Below, one piece after another: positions 6,502-16,361 of a stretch of DNA of 64,000 bases. Made by a program: the position numbers and the translations under genes. Each line of letters starts with the position of its first letter. Position 1 is the first letter of the stretch. The stretch is from Tangfeifania diversioriginum. GTDB lineage: Bacteria > Bacteroidota > Bacteroidia > Bacteroidales > Prolixibacteraceae. The stretch is taken from positions 1 to 64,000 of the forward strand of contig NZ_FQZE01000002.1 of the NCBI RefSeq assembly GCF_900141875.1, in the 5' to 3' direction. The notes beneath the pieces were generated by a model, which did no database searches, was not told the origin of the DNA, and worked only from the letters and a program-made list of their open reading frames with translations.

Positions 6502-8886
6502 TCACTCCTTCAGTGTTTCTTCAAACAACTTGAAAATACGTTTGTACTCGTCGGTCCAGCTGCTGGGGTCACGGAAACCGTGTGGTTCCACCGGGTAAAC
6601 GGCCAGTTCCCAATTTTCCTTGCCAAGCTCGATGAGGCGCTGTGATAGCCGCACAATATCCTGAAACTGCACGTTATCGTCCACCATGCCGTGGCACATG
6701 AGCAACGCCCCTTGCAACCCATCGGCAAAATAGATGGGTGAGCTGCGTACATACGCCAGGCTGTCATCCACCGGCGTGTTCAAAATATTTGAAGTGTAAC
6801 CGTGGTTGTAGTGCGCCCAGTCGGTAACCGAGCGTAGTGCAGCACCAGCTGCAAACACTTCCGGCTCGGTAAACATGGCCATCAATGTAATGAACCCGCC
6901 GTAGGAACCGCCGTAAATACCAATTTTCTCCGGCGACACATCGTATTTTTCTACCAGCATTTTTGCGCCGTCAACATGATCGGAAAGGTCTTTCCCGCCC
7001 ATGTGCCGGTAAATTCCGGTGCGCCAGTCGCGGCCGTAACCGGCACTTCCGCGGTAGTCGATGTCGAGCACCGTGTAGCCGTTATCCACCAGGAAATTGT
7101 GAAACTGGTACTCCCGGGAATAGCTGCTCCACCATTTGTGGGCGTTTTGCAGGTAGCCAGCGCCGTGTACAAAAATAACTGCCGGGCCATTGTTCCCGGG
7201 ATTTTCCGGACGGTACAACCGTGCATGAATTTCTGCTCCATCCTCTGCTTCAAAAGTGATAAATTCAGGAACACGCCAATCGTATCGTTCAAACTCTTCA
7301 GTTGTTGAGTGGGTAATCCGCTCCGCTTCGGCACCGGCTTTGTTTTTTTGCAGGTACAGCTCCCACGGCTGGTTGGCGTAGGAGTAACGAATGGCCAACA
7401 ACTTCTCATCGGGCGAGAGCGAGACTTCGTTGTGGCCTTCCATCGATGTAATTTGCGTCAGTTCGCCACCTTCCACCGGTATTTTATAAAAATGTTTCAC
7501 GCCGGGATGTACTTTGTTGGCCGTGAAGTAGAAATGCTTTTTATCGTTGGAAATTGATGCATTCGATACTTCGAACTTGCCGGAAGTGAGTGCCTTTTTC
7601 TCTTTGGTTTCAATATTTACGGAATACAGATGCGAGTAGCCCGACTCTTCGGAATGGAACCAAACCGACTTGCCATCGGGCATCCAGCCCATTTCTCCGG
7701 CCGAAATACTGTAGCCGCCAATTCCGGGGCCTGCAATCCATGCTTCGTCACGCTGGCGGTCGAGCAGTTCCATCTCTCCGTTTTCCGGGTCGAGCAGCAT
7801 AATCCAGCGGTCTTTGTTGTCGAGCGACAGGGCAACCACCACAGCCAAATTTTTTTCATCGTGCCACTGCGAGCCAACCAGGTTGAACTCCCTCTCTTTA
7901 ATATCAGCCGTATCTTCCGGAATTTGGTCCGGGTAATCGCTCAGGAAATCGGGTAAATCTTTCAGTCCGGGAATGGCTGAAGTTTGCACCTCAATCGTTT
8001 TGTTGTTTTCCACATCGTAAATCCCGATGGTGGCCCTGGTTTCGGGACTTCCCACTTTTGGCCGGGCATCCTGTTCGCGGGTATAGCCGTCTTCGGTTAT
8101 GAAATGTGCCACCCCGGTTGATTTTGAATTTTCCGGCCGGTCGTAAGTGGAGTAAATCACGTAATCTCCGCTGGGCGAAAGCGTGGCATCTGCTAGTCTG
8201 CTTTTGCCAAGATAGATTTTTTCGGGCGTTTCAATCTCTTCCTCTTCCCGCCTGTTTTCTTGGGCTTTATTTTCGGCCTCGCGTTCATTCAGCACATCAA
8301 AAAGCTCTTTCTGCTGGTTCTCCAGCCATTTGGCCTGGCCTTTATTTTCGCTATCCGGTTTTTCTTCACCTTGAACAAAATTAGTTACCTGTTCGATTAC
8401 TCCGGTTTCCAGGTTCAGCAAAAACAGGTTGTTGTTTTTCATAAACGAAATGTGCGATTCATCTAATGCGAAATCGGGCGAGTACGCATTTTCAAGCCAA
8501 TTGGTCAACTGTCTTTCGGTAGTCTTTTTTACATCGTACAAAAACAGGTTCCCGTTGCGGGTGTACACTTTCCTGGTTTCCCCATCGTTGTAACTGCCCC
8601 TTCTTCCCGGAAGGTTTTTCTTTTCATCCAGCAGTACTTTTTCAATTTTTTCATCTTTTAGTGAATAACGATAAAGCGACGAAAGCGTGTCTTGTTCCGG
8701 GTTCCAGTCGAAATAGATTTTTTCGCCCTGTTCGCCCCAGTAAATATTTTCGGGCAGGCTGCCCACCCATTTGCCGGGCTCTTGCATGATTTGCCCGATG
8801 GTAAGCGGACTTTGGTTGTTTTTTTGAATTTGAGAGAACGAGGTAAAAGGAATTAAAAGTAAAAACAGGAACAGTAAGTTTTTCAT
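6502..8886 (-). CDS. S9 family prolyl oligopeptidase/dipeptidyl peptidase
   Basis: A 794-residue secreted serine peptidase. The start MKNLLFLFLLLIPFTSFS (ATG 8886) gives a clear signal peptide; an in-frame ATG at 8919 would add 11 polar residues in front. The N-terminal half is a beta-propeller with repeated strand signatures such as DATLSPSGDYVIYS. The C-terminal half is an alpha/beta hydrolase with GGSYGG (nucleophile Ser661), an Asp at 736/737 in GMVDDNV and His769 in EPHGF. Members remove dipeptides or cleave after proline in the periplasm. The aldo/keto reductase gene ends 35 bases upstream, so the two are probably cotranscribed. Confidence 0.93.
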   Translation of the reverse strand: MKNLLFLFLLLIPFTSFSQIQKNNQSPLTIGQIMQEPGKWVGSLPENIYWGEQGEKIYFDWNPEQDTLSSLYRYSLKDEKIEKVLLDEKKNLPGRRGSYNDGETRKVYTRNGNLFLYDVKKTTERQLTNWLENAYSPDFALDESHISFMKNNNLFLLNLETGVIEQVTNFVQGEEKPDSENKGQAKWLENQQKELFDVLNEREAENKAQENRREEEEIETPEKIYLGKSRLADATLSPSGDYVIYSTYDRPENSKSTGVAHFITEDGYTREQDARPKVGSPETRATIGIYDVENNKTIEVQTSAIPGLKDLPDFLSDYPDQIPEDTADIKEREFNLVGSQWHDEKNLAVVVALSLDNKDRWIMLLDPENGEMELLDRQRDEAWIAGPGIGGYSISAGEMGWMPDGKSVWFHSEESGYSHLYSVNIETKEKKALTSGKFEVSNASISNDKKHFYFTANKVHPGVKHFYKIPVEGGELTQITSMEGHNEVSLSPDEKLLAIRYSYANQPWELYLQKNKAGAEAERITHSTTEEFERYDWRVPEFITFEAEDGAEIHARLYRPENPGNNGPAVIFVHGAGYLQNAHKWWSSYSREYQFHNFLVDNGYTVLDIDYRGSAGYGRDWRTGIYRHMGGKDLSDHVDGAKMLVEKYDVSPEKIGIYGGSYGGFITLMAMFTEPEVFAAGAALRSVTDWAHYNHGYTSNILNTPVDDSLAYVRSSPIYFADGLQGALLMCHGMVDDNVQFQDIVRLSQRLIELGKENWELAVYPVEPHGFRDPSSWTDEYKRIFKLFEETLKE

Positions 8887-8921
8887 TTTTAGTTGATTTG
8901 TTTTTTTTGTGCTATTCAATT

Positions 8922-9749
8922 TTAAAACGAAACATTGTTCGGGTCGGGCCCAATGCGGTTATTTTTATCGAGCCGGTCGATTTTGGCCATGTCCTCGTCG
9001 CTGATTTCAAAATCGAAGATGTCTGCATTAGCCGCAATTCGTTCCGGGTTAACCGATTTTGGAATGGTTACCACGCCTTTCTGAATATCCCAGCGTAACA
9101 CAATTTGCACTGGTGTTTTCCGGTATTTGGCAGCCAGCGCCTGCAAAACGGGGATATCATTCACTTTTCCTTTCATGATGGGGCTCCAGGCTTCCACTCG
9201 AATATTTTTTGACTGGCAGTAATCGAGCAGCTCCTGTTGCACCAGTTCGGGATGAAACTCCACCTGGTTAACGGCAGGCTGCACTTTGCAGCCGGGTAGA
9301 AATTCTTCGAGATGCTGCACCAGGAAATTGCTGACACCGATAGCCATTATTTTTCCTTTTTCGTACAGCTCTTCCATGGCTTTCCAGGTTTCTGCTGACT
9401 TGCTCATGGGCCAGTGAATGAGGTACAAATCGAGGTAATCGGTCTGCAGTTTTTCAAGGCTCTCCTCAAAAGCTTTTAAAGTAGATTGGTATCCCTGGTC
9501 GCTGTTCCACACTTTTGAGGTGATAAAAATATCTTCCCGCTCAATGCTGCTCTCCTTCACGGCTGTTCCCACGCCGCGTTCGTTTCCGTAAAGGGCAGCC
9601 GTGTCGATGCTTCGGTAACCAGTTTCCAGTGCCGTTTCTACTGCATTTTCCACTTCGCCTCCTTCGCTGGCCTGAAATACGCCCAGCCCCAGCCACGGCA
9701 TCTCCACGCCGTTATTCAGTTTTACTTTTGAGCTAATATTCATTTTCAT
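8922..9749 (-). CDS. Aldo/keto reductase
   Basis: A 275-residue NADPH-dependent oxidoreductase of the AKR TIM-barrel family, cytosolic. The catalytic tetrad is visible: Asp49 and Tyr54 in SIDTAALYGNE, Lys79 in ITSKVW and His112 in YLIHWP. The cofactor-binding IPKSVNPERIAAN segment near the C-terminus is also present. The closest groups reduce 2,5-diketo-gluconate, methylglyoxal or other small aldehydes; the sequence does not fix the substrate. It lies upstream of the S9 peptidase on the same strand. ATGs at 9749 and 9743 are equally plausible starts. Confidence 0.92.
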   Translation of the reverse strand: MKMNISSKVKLNNGVEMPWLGLGVFQASEGGEVENAVETALETGYRSIDTAALYGNERGVGTAVKESSIEREDIFITSKVWNSDQGYQSTLKAFEESLEKLQTDYLDLYLIHWPMSKSAETWKAMEELYEKGKIMAIGVSNFLVQHLEEFLPGCKVQPAVNQVEFHPELVQQELLDYCQSKNIRVEAWSPIMKGKVNDIPVLQALAAKYRKTPVQIVLRWDIQKGVVTIPKSVNPERIAANADIFDFEISDEDMAKIDRLDKNNRIGPDPNNVSF

Positions 9750-9867
9750 TCTTTTTTATTGCGAGCATCTAAAATAATCAAAATTTGGAAAGTACCAGTT
9801 TTGGTTTAGCTGTGACGAGCAAGTGAATTATTTCTTTAGTTTTGCTGAAAATTGAAAAAACAGGAAA

Positions 9868-11118
9868 ATGAATGTTTTTAAATTTGGCGGGGCATCGGTG
9901 AAAGATGCCGATGCTGTGCGGAACCTGGCAAAAATACTTAATGCTTACAATACCAATTTGGTGGTAGTAATTTCGGCAATGGGCAAAACCACTGATTTGC
10001 TCGAAACCCTGGTAAAAGCCTATTTTGATGAAAAAGACCAGAAGTGGGATATTTTGGGGCTGTTTAAAAGTTATCACACTGAAATTTGCCATCAGCTTTT
10101 TGGCGAGGGAGTTACACCAAAACCCGTGCTGAACCATTTTGAAGAGCTGGAAGAAAAACTGGATAAAGCTCCTTCGCTCGACTATAATTTTGAGTACGAC
10201 CAGATTATCTGTTTCGGCGAACTGGTGTCAACGCAAATTGTGAGTGAATACCTGAATGTTGCGGGAAAACCCAGTCAGTGGGTGGATGTTCGAACCTGTA
10301 TCCGTACCGACGATTTACACCGCGACGCCAACATCGACTGGGAGCTTACTGGGGAATTATGCAAGCAGGTTTTTACTTTCAACGAAAATAACCTTTACAT
10401 TACACAGGGATTTATCGGTTCCACTCCTGCCAACCTCACCACAACACTCGGTCGCGAGGGGTCCGATTTTACGGCTGCAATTATCGGTAATGTGCTGGAT
10501 GCCGAAAGTGTTTCCTTTTGGAAAGATGTTCCGGGAGTGCTGAGTGCCGATCCGAAAAAAATGGAAAACACCACCAAAATTGATGCGCTCTCGTATCGCG
10601 AAGCTGTAGAGATGACCCACTCCGGTGCTAAAATCATCCATCCCAAAACCATGAAACCGCTTCATAATAAGGGCATTCCGCTTTATGTGAAGTCGTTCCT
10701 GTCGCCCGACGATCCGGGAACTGTTATTCAGGCCATCGACCATAAAATTGAATTGCCCCCCATTTTTATTATTCGCGAAAACCTGGCACTCATCACCCTG
10801 TCGCCTAAAGATTTTTCGTTTATCAGCATTGAGGATATTGACCGGGTGGTGAATTTTTTGATTGAAAACCGGGTGAAAGTTACGCTGATGCAGCAGTCGG
10901 CCATCGACCTCAACCTGGTGCTCGATGCCGGTGAAGCAGACTGGAACTGGCTGCTGGAGGAACTGGAACCGTTCTATTCCATTCGGTACAATACCGGGTT
11001 AACACTCATCACTATACGGCACTACACCGAAGAGGTACTCGACTGGATGGTGAAAGAGAAAGATATTTACCTGGAACAACACAGCAGGCTGACGGCTCGG
11101 ATGTTGGTGAAATCGTAA
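9868..11118 (+). CDS. lysC: Aspartate kinase
   Basis: Phosphorylates aspartate at the entry of lysine, threonine and methionine synthesis. The 416-residue protein is monofunctional: an amino acid kinase domain opening with KFGGASVKD and containing TTLGREGSDFTAA, then a C-terminal regulatory region of ACT type (about 295-416; ISIEDIDRVVNFLIEN). No homoserine dehydrogenase domain is fused. A TAGTTTTG box at 9837-9844, 24 bases before the ATG, is a likely Bacteroidota -7 element. It is not in an operon with other pathway genes. Which end-product controls it cannot be read from the sequence. Confidence 0.92.
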   Translation: MNVFKFGGASVKDADAVRNLAKILNAYNTNLVVVISAMGKTTDLLETLVKAYFDEKDQKWDILGLFKSYHTEICHQLFGEGVTPKPVLNHFEELEEKLDKAPSLDYNFEYDQIICFGELVSTQIVSEYLNVAGKPSQWVDVRTCIRTDDLHRDANIDWELTGELCKQVFTFNENNLYITQGFIGSTPANLTTTLGREGSDFTAAIIGNVLDAESVSFWKDVPGVLSADPKKMENTTKIDALSYREAVEMTHSGAKIIHPKTMKPLHNKGIPLYVKSFLSPDDPGTVIQAIDHKIELPPIFIIRENLALITLSPKDFSFISIEDIDRVVNFLIENRVKVTLMQQSAIDLNLVLDAGEADWNWLLEELEPFYSIRYNTGLTLITIRHYTEEVLDWMVKEKDIYLEQHSRLTARMLVKS

Positions 11119-11213
11119 GAATTCAGGAATAACGGAAAATAATCGCCCAGGTTATTCATTTTGTTGTAATTTTGATCAGATACAATCGACCTATGGAATA
11201 AAACTTTGGCAAA

Positions 11214-12506
11214 ATGAAAAAGAAAAAATTATTGCCTTACGCAATTGGGCTGCTGGTTATTGTTATTGTATTTCTGGTTATTGGGAAAAATCAGGGATGG
11301 TTTGGTGAGGATTTTACCATCAGTGTAGCTGTTGAAAAAGTGGAAAGCAAAACCATTACTGAGTTTATTACAGCCAACGGAAAAATTCAACCCGAAACCG
11401 AAGTGAAAATCAGTCCCGATGTTTCCGGCGAAATTATTGAACTATATGTGGAAGAAGGCGACGAAGTGGAGGCAGGTGACCCGCTTTGTGTCATAAAACC
11501 CGACATGTACATTTCCGCACTCAACCGAGCCGAAGCGGCACTGAACTCTTCAAAAGCGCGGCTGGCACAAGCCGAAGCCCAATTGATTGAAAGGGAACTG
11601 TCGTTTAAACGAGCCCAACAGCTTTTTGATTCGGGAACCATTCCGGTTTCAGAATACGAATCGGCGGAATCAGCTTACAAAGTGGCACAAGCCGAAGTGC
11701 GTGCGGCCGAATTCTCAGTAAAAAGTGCAGATGCTTCAGTTGAAGAAGCACAGGAACAACTCACGAAAACACGGATTTTTGCCCCGATATCGGGAACCAT
11801 TTCGGCACTAAACGTTGAAAAAGGTGAACGCGTGGTGGGAACCAGTATGATGACTGGTACAGATATGATGGTAGTAGCTGACCTGGAACGCATGGAAGTA
11901 CTTGCTGAAGTGAATGAAAATGATATTGTTAGAGTTAGTTTAAACGATACGGCACTTGTAGAAGTGGATGCTTACCTCAGCCGTGATTTCAAAGGGGTTG
12001 TAACCGAAATTGCTAATTCAGCAAGCATCTCAGGTGCAGCTACCGACCAGGTTACCAATTTTGACGTGAAGGTTTTCCTGCTTCCCGGGTCGTATGTCGA
12101 TTTGATTGATTCCACTGCTTCGAATATTTACCCGTTCCGGCCGGGAATGTCGGCAAACATTGATATCCTGACCGAAACACGGGACAATGTTATTTCGGTG
12201 CCCATTTCAGCAGTAACAACACGCGTTAAAGATGAGGCAAAAAGTAACGCACAAGCCAACACTGATGAAACCGCCACTCCAACTCCGGATGAAAAACTGG
12301 AAGTGGTTTTTGTGTACCAGAATGGAATTGTACGGCAAAAAGAAGTGAAAACCGGCATTCAGGATAATACCAGCATTGAAATCCTCGAAGGGCTGTCGGA
12401 AGGCGATGAGGTGGTGGTGGCACCGTATAATGCGGTCAGTAAAACACTAAACGACAGTACTTCAGTGAAGGTAGTCAGTGAAGAAGAGTTGTTTGGAGGA
12501 GAATAA
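11214..12506 (+). CDS. HlyD/MacA-type periplasmic membrane-fusion protein
   Basis: A 430-residue adaptor subunit of a tripartite efflux system, anchored by an N-terminal transmembrane segment (LLPYAIGLLVIVIVFLVIG). It has a lipoyl-like half (about 50-90, KISPDVSGEIIELYVEEGDEV), a coiled-coil hairpin rich in Ala, Glu and Gln (about 100-180), the second lipoyl half with FAPISGTISAL, and beta-barrel and membrane-proximal domains including PGMSANIDI. Such genes usually precede ABC transporter or RND pump genes. Here none follows: the next gene is on the opposite strand, so the pump partner must be elsewhere or lost. A TAATTTTG box lies at 11167-11174. Confidence 0.9.
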   Translation: MKKKKLLPYAIGLLVIVIVFLVIGKNQGWFGEDFTISVAVEKVESKTITEFITANGKIQPETEVKISPDVSGEIIELYVEEGDEVEAGDPLCVIKPDMYISALNRAEAALNSSKARLAQAEAQLIERELSFKRAQQLFDSGTIPVSEYESAESAYKVAQAEVRAAEFSVKSADASVEEAQEQLTKTRIFAPISGTISALNVEKGERVVGTSMMTGTDMMVVADLERMEVLAEVNENDIVRVSLNDTALVEVDAYLSRDFKGVVTEIANSASISGAATDQVTNFDVKVFLLPGSYVDLIDSTASNIYPFRPGMSANIDILTETRDNVISVPISAVTTRVKDEAKSNAQANTDETATPTPDEKLEVVFVYQNGIVRQKEVKTGIQDNTSIEILEGLSEGDEVVVAPYNAVSKTLNDSTSVKVVSEEELFGGE

Positions 12507-12545
12507 ATTTCAGATTTCTCCGGGAAAATATTCGAGGTGGTCGGG

Positions 12546-12749
12546 TCACCGTTTTTTGCCCACTATTGCCAGAATAATGCCAACTACCAAAACTATCCCG
12601 CTAAAAATTACCGGGGTCCAGTTGGCTTCGCTCACTGCAACATCAACGCCCAGCACGTTGAAACTTTCTGAAGCCTGCATGGCTTCGTATCCAAAATATA
12701 TAACACCAATTAGGCCGACAACAAGCAATCCGATTCCAACTTTTTTCAT
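12546..12749 (-). CDS. Small two-helix membrane protein (DUF3185-like)
   Basis: A 67-residue protein with an N-terminal hydrophobic helix (VGIGLLVVGLIGVIYFGYEA), a short polar middle, a second helix (VIFSGIVLVVGIILAIV) and a GKKR end. Size, topology and the hydrophobic-polar-hydrophobic pattern match the DUF3185 family of small inner-membrane proteins of unknown role. It converges on the membrane-fusion protein gene with 39 bases between stops. The family name is a moderate-confidence recollection; the membrane prediction is firm. Confidence 0.7.
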   Translation of the reverse strand: MKKVGIGLLVVGLIGVIYFGYEAMQASESFNVLGVDVAVSEANWTPVIFSGIVLVVGIILAIVGKKR

Positions 12750-12831
12750 AATTCTGAATTATTAGTTTAACATGTAAACGAAATAAAGTAACAATGGTTT
12801 ACAATTTACAGGTTCAAATTAAATCGGTTTA

Positions 12832-12860
12832 TTGATTTCTCATCATTTCATTTATATTTG
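12832..12860 (+). promoter_or_regulatory. Bacteroidota-type promoter of the GH30 gene
   Basis: TTG (12832-12834), an 18-base spacer and TATATTTG (12853-12860) match the TTG / TAnnTTTG housekeeping promoter of Bacteroidota. The box ends 28 bases before the ATG of the GH30 glycosidase, which gives a short leader. Confidence 0.65.
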
Positions 12861-12888
12861 TTAGATGTACAATTAGAAAAATTGAAAA

Positions 12889-14562
12889 ATGAAAAATCCA
12901 GTGTTTACCTTGTTAATCCTACCCCTCATCCTGGTTTTTGCAGGTCAGAATACAGCTTTTTCCCAAGCCCCTGAAACCATTCAGATTAATCCGCAGGACA
13001 CTTTTCAGACCATTACCGGTTTTGGCGCATCACTTGCCTATTACGAAGGCTGGCTGCCCGTCCATCCCAATAAAGCTGAAATTTATGATGCAATTTTCGA
13101 TGAACTGAGCCTCGACATTTTAAGGGTAAGAAATTCGCATGGCTATTATTCTGAAATGATAAACACAGTAAAAGAGTTTCAGCAAGCTGCCGAAAATTCG
13201 CTTGGCCATCCCATTCCCATCATGACCACTTCGTGGGGGCCACCGGCCTACCTAAAAAGCAACAACGACAAGGACAACGGTGGAACACTGAAATATGAAG
13301 TGGTTGACGAAGAAGTTAAATTCAATTACGGTGGCTTTGCCCAATGGTGGGCCGAATCGCTCGATGCGTATGCTGCTAAAGGGATTTATCCGAAGTATGT
13401 CAGCATCCAAAACGAACCGGACTTTGAAGCCAACTACGAAAGCTGTTTGTTGCGTCCATCTGAAACAGTAAATGAAACCGATACCATTGCAGGTTATAAT
13501 GTAGCCCTCGATTCGGTGTATCAAATGATTTCGGGGCGCGAGCACCAGCCGCTGCTGCTTGGTCCGGAGTGCGTGGGTATTGGTTACAACATGGTGCAAA
13601 ATTACATTAACGCACTGGATGTTTCAAAATTGCACGGAATTGCCCATCACCTGTATCACGGGGCTGAAGAAGACAACCCTTTTTTATCGGATAATTTTTC
13701 GGAAGCAGGAAATTTTCATCCTGAAATTCCGCATTTCCAAACCGAATATTCACGTGCTGAATGGTTTCAGGTGGGTGCCACCATTTTTCAGTCGCTTTAC
13801 GAAGAAAATGTGGTGGCTTACCTTTACTGGGATTTGATTTGGACCGATGGCGGCGGGCTGGTCGATCTCGATTTTCCATGGGACCAGTCGCAGTGGAAAG
13901 ACCCGCAAAGAGGCTATACCCGTACAAAGGATTATTTTGTTTTCAAACAATTTTCGGCATTTATCCATCCTGGCTGGAAAAGGGTGGGAACCCCGGGAGA
14001 TATGCAGGGAGTACATTCGGTTGCATTTATAAATCCCGGAAAAGATTCGGCTTCGGTGGTAATAGTTAATGAATCGGAAACGGAAAGCCGGAATGTAAAT
14101 CTCGATTTTCAGGGATTTAGCATTGAAAAGGCAGAAGTTTATGTTACCTCCCCGTCGAAGAACGGCGAACATACCGGACAGCTGGCAGCCAACGATGAAC
14201 TGGCGGTTGAGCCGCGATCCATCACAACAGTTGCCATGCAAATATCCAAAATCGATACTTACGCGGAACCACTCAGCGATTTTGCCAGCGGTGAAAGTTT
14301 GGGTGGGGTAAAATGTTTTCCCAATCCGTTTTCCGATTTCACCACCATTGAATTTGAAACTGCCACCAGCCAACACATTCGGCTAACGATTTTCGACAGC
14401 CATGGCCGCGAAGTGCGCAGGCAGCAGGCCGAAAATTTCGCTCCGGGGATGAATAAAATTCAGTTGCAGAAAAACAACCTGAAAGCTGGTATTTATCTGT
14501 TTAAACTGGAAAATGACAAAGGGGATTTTGAAACGGGAAGAATGGTTATTAAGGGGGAGTAG
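12889..14562 (+). CDS. GH30 family glycoside hydrolase with T9SS sorting domain
   Basis: A 557-residue secreted glycosidase, probably a xylanase or glucuronoxylanase-type enzyme. After a signal peptide (about 1-25) comes a TIM-barrel catalytic domain opening with TITGFGASLAYYEGW. The acid/base Glu176 lies in IQNEPDF and the nucleophile Glu286 in QTEYSRAE. A beta-sandwich side domain follows (about 375-440). The last ~80 residues form a type A T9SS sorting domain (KCFPNPFSDFTTIEF ... GIYLFKLENDKG), so the enzyme is predicted to be exported across the outer membrane and attached or released. It is not part of a polysaccharide locus here; no SusCD flanks it. Substrate preference within GH30 is not certain. 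Confidence 0.9.
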   Translation: MKNPVFTLLILPLILVFAGQNTAFSQAPETIQINPQDTFQTITGFGASLAYYEGWLPVHPNKAEIYDAIFDELSLDILRVRNSHGYYSEMINTVKEFQQAAENSLGHPIPIMTTSWGPPAYLKSNNDKDNGGTLKYEVVDEEVKFNYGGFAQWWAESLDAYAAKGIYPKYVSIQNEPDFEANYESCLLRPSETVNETDTIAGYNVALDSVYQMISGREHQPLLLGPECVGIGYNMVQNYINALDVSKLHGIAHHLYHGAEEDNPFLSDNFSEAGNFHPEIPHFQTEYSRAEWFQVGATIFQSLYEENVVAYLYWDLIWTDGGGLVDLDFPWDQSQWKDPQRGYTRTKDYFVFKQFSAFIHPGWKRVGTPGDMQGVHSVAFINPGKDSASVVIVNESETESRNVNLDFQGFSIEKAEVYVTSPSKNGEHTGQLAANDELAVEPRSITTVAMQISKIDTYAEPLSDFASGESLGGVKCFPNPFSDFTTIEFETATSQHIRLTIFDSHGREVRRQQAENFAPGMNKIQLQKNNLKAGIYLFKLENDKGDFETGRMVIKGE

Positions 14563-14619
14563 CGGCTAACTATTTTTTGAGGAGTAATATCGATCAAATT
14601 TAATTTCACTACGCTCATT

Positions 14620-16152
14620 TTACCGGGCGGCCTTTTTTATTTGTTTATCCACTGCATACAACTTCCTCATCGTAGAAATATACAATACACCATTGGCAGC
14701 CACAGGTGTAGTGTGAATCGGGCTGTCGAGCTGAACTGAATCCAATACGTTACGATTTTTGTCTTGCTCAATTATCCAAAAGTCACTGCCCCGCGATCCC
14801 ACAAAAATTTTCCCGTCGGCAGCCAGAGCCGATCCCCATGCATCTTGCCTCATGGGTTGCTTCCAGTATTTATTTCCGGTTTCAGCATCGATGCAATGCA
14901 GGTTTTTGCCGCAATCGGTCACATAAACCAGACCATCTGAAATTGCAGGCGTTGCTGCCGAATGCTGTTCCAGTTCCGTTGACCACAATTCCGTTCCGTC
15001 TGTTGCATCGAAGCATTTGAGCCAGCACTCCTGTTTTCCCCACCAAATATCACCGCCACAGGTTACGTAAATCCGGTTTTTATAATACACAGGCATCCCC
15101 AAAAAGTTACTCGGACTTTCTTCCCTGTTTTTCAGGTAATCGTGGATGTTATTTTTAGGCGCATTCGGGTCACAATCGCGTTGCCATACTTTTTTGAAAT
15201 GTTGTGGTTTTTCATTCGCTGTTGATTTATCAAGTGCTTCAAACGCATACAATATTCCATCAGGACCGGCAAAAAATATCAGCTTTTGGCCGTTTACCTC
15301 ACCCAATGCGGGAGAAGACCACGATGAATGAAAAATACGCGGACCAAAATTTTCGTTATCGCGCGCAACCAGCTGGCCTGTGTTTTTATTCAATGCAATA
15401 AGCGAAGGCGCTTTCAATGCAGTGGTTTTAAGGTGTCGGTGATCCACGCCATTACAGGTATTCAGGTAGAGAAAATCGCCGTCGAGTAAAATGGAGGCAT
15501 GTGGCGAGTCGTGCGGCCGGATGCCAAGTTGCAGCCGCAAATCGTACATCCAGATAATATCTGCATCTTTTTGAGTCACCTCCATCGGAAATTCTCCGGA
15601 TGGGGCCATGTACCAGCTTTCGCCCAGAAAAGGACCATCATTCCCATCGGTTTGACCGTCCAAATCGAGGCATAGCACCTCCGAACGGTTGGTCAAAACA
15701 TAAACACGGTCGCCTTCCACTGTAGGTTCCGAACAGATTCCAATCATGGGCCAGTCGTGATGCCGGTCGCCTTCAATTCGCGGCACTGTTAGCTGCCATA
15801 AAAAACTGCCATCTTCTTCACTAAAGCAAAGTATTGTGCCGCGGTCGCCTTCGTGGCACTCATCGTACTGAGCTACATTATTTGCACCAATCAGCACTTT
15901 CCCGTTTACAACTACCGGCGTGCCATAGCCGTGACTTCCAATATCAGCCACCCATTTAATATTCATCCCGGCTTCCGGATTGAAGCGCTCTGGCAGGTCT
16001 CTCGCATTTGAAACCATATTGCGCGAATGCTTTTCTCCCCATTGCGGCGCATCCTGCGCCATTGCCACATTGATGAAACAGATGCTAAACACCAAAACAT
16101 TAAAAATGAATGTGGAATTCTTCAACAATCCGAATTTTGGATATATTTTCAT
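14620..16152 (-). CDS. PQQ-binding-like beta-propeller protein
   Basis: A 510-residue exported protein made of repeated beta-propeller blades of the PQQ/BamB type; examples are GTPVVVNGKVLIGANN, SSPALGEVNGQKLIFFAG, ATPAISDGLVYVTDCG and TTPVAANGVLYIS. The chosen ATG at 16152 gives a signal peptide (LLKNSTFIFNVLVFSICFIN, cleavage near AMA-QD); an ATG eight codons upstream is possible. No T9SS domain or lipobox is seen, so it is probably periplasmic. It lacks the catalytic features of quinoprotein dehydrogenases that I could recognise, so the blades may serve binding only. It converges on the GH30 gene. Confidence 0.85.
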   Translation of the reverse strand: MKIYPKFGLLKNSTFIFNVLVFSICFINVAMAQDAPQWGEKHSRNMVSNARDLPERFNPEAGMNIKWVADIGSHGYGTPVVVNGKVLIGANNVAQYDECHEGDRGTILCFSEEDGSFLWQLTVPRIEGDRHHDWPMIGICSEPTVEGDRVYVLTNRSEVLCLDLDGQTDGNDGPFLGESWYMAPSGEFPMEVTQKDADIIWMYDLRLQLGIRPHDSPHASILLDGDFLYLNTCNGVDHRHLKTTALKAPSLIALNKNTGQLVARDNENFGPRIFHSSWSSPALGEVNGQKLIFFAGPDGILYAFEALDKSTANEKPQHFKKVWQRDCDPNAPKNNIHDYLKNREESPSNFLGMPVYYKNRIYVTCGGDIWWGKQECWLKCFDATDGTELWSTELEQHSAATPAISDGLVYVTDCGKNLHCIDAETGNKYWKQPMRQDAWGSALAADGKIFVGSRGSDFWIIEQDKNRNVLDSVQLDSPIHTTPVAANGVLYISTMRKLYAVDKQIKKAAR

Positions 16153-16361
16153 AGATGAAATAGTTGGACACTGCAATGTATGTAAAAAAGCTTTTCATGG
16201 ACTTTTTAATGAAATAAAACGTGAAAAGTTTTTGGCTTAAACGCTTTGTAGGTGTACAATTTAGTAAACTCTTCAATTAAGGAAGCATTCATATTTACCA
16301 TTTCCTAGTAGGTCGTATCAAAGAAAAAGTTTATGGTTTAGGCCAAAAAGAATTTTTAAAT

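Noticed and set aside
6245-6505. 86-codon minus-strand open frame downstream of the S9 peptidase
   Set aside because: No recognisable domain, no promoter, and it begins inside the stop region of the peptidase gene.
13750-14376. 208-codon open frame opposite the GH30 gene
   Set aside because: Covered by the GH30 catalytic and side domains; no independent coding evidence.
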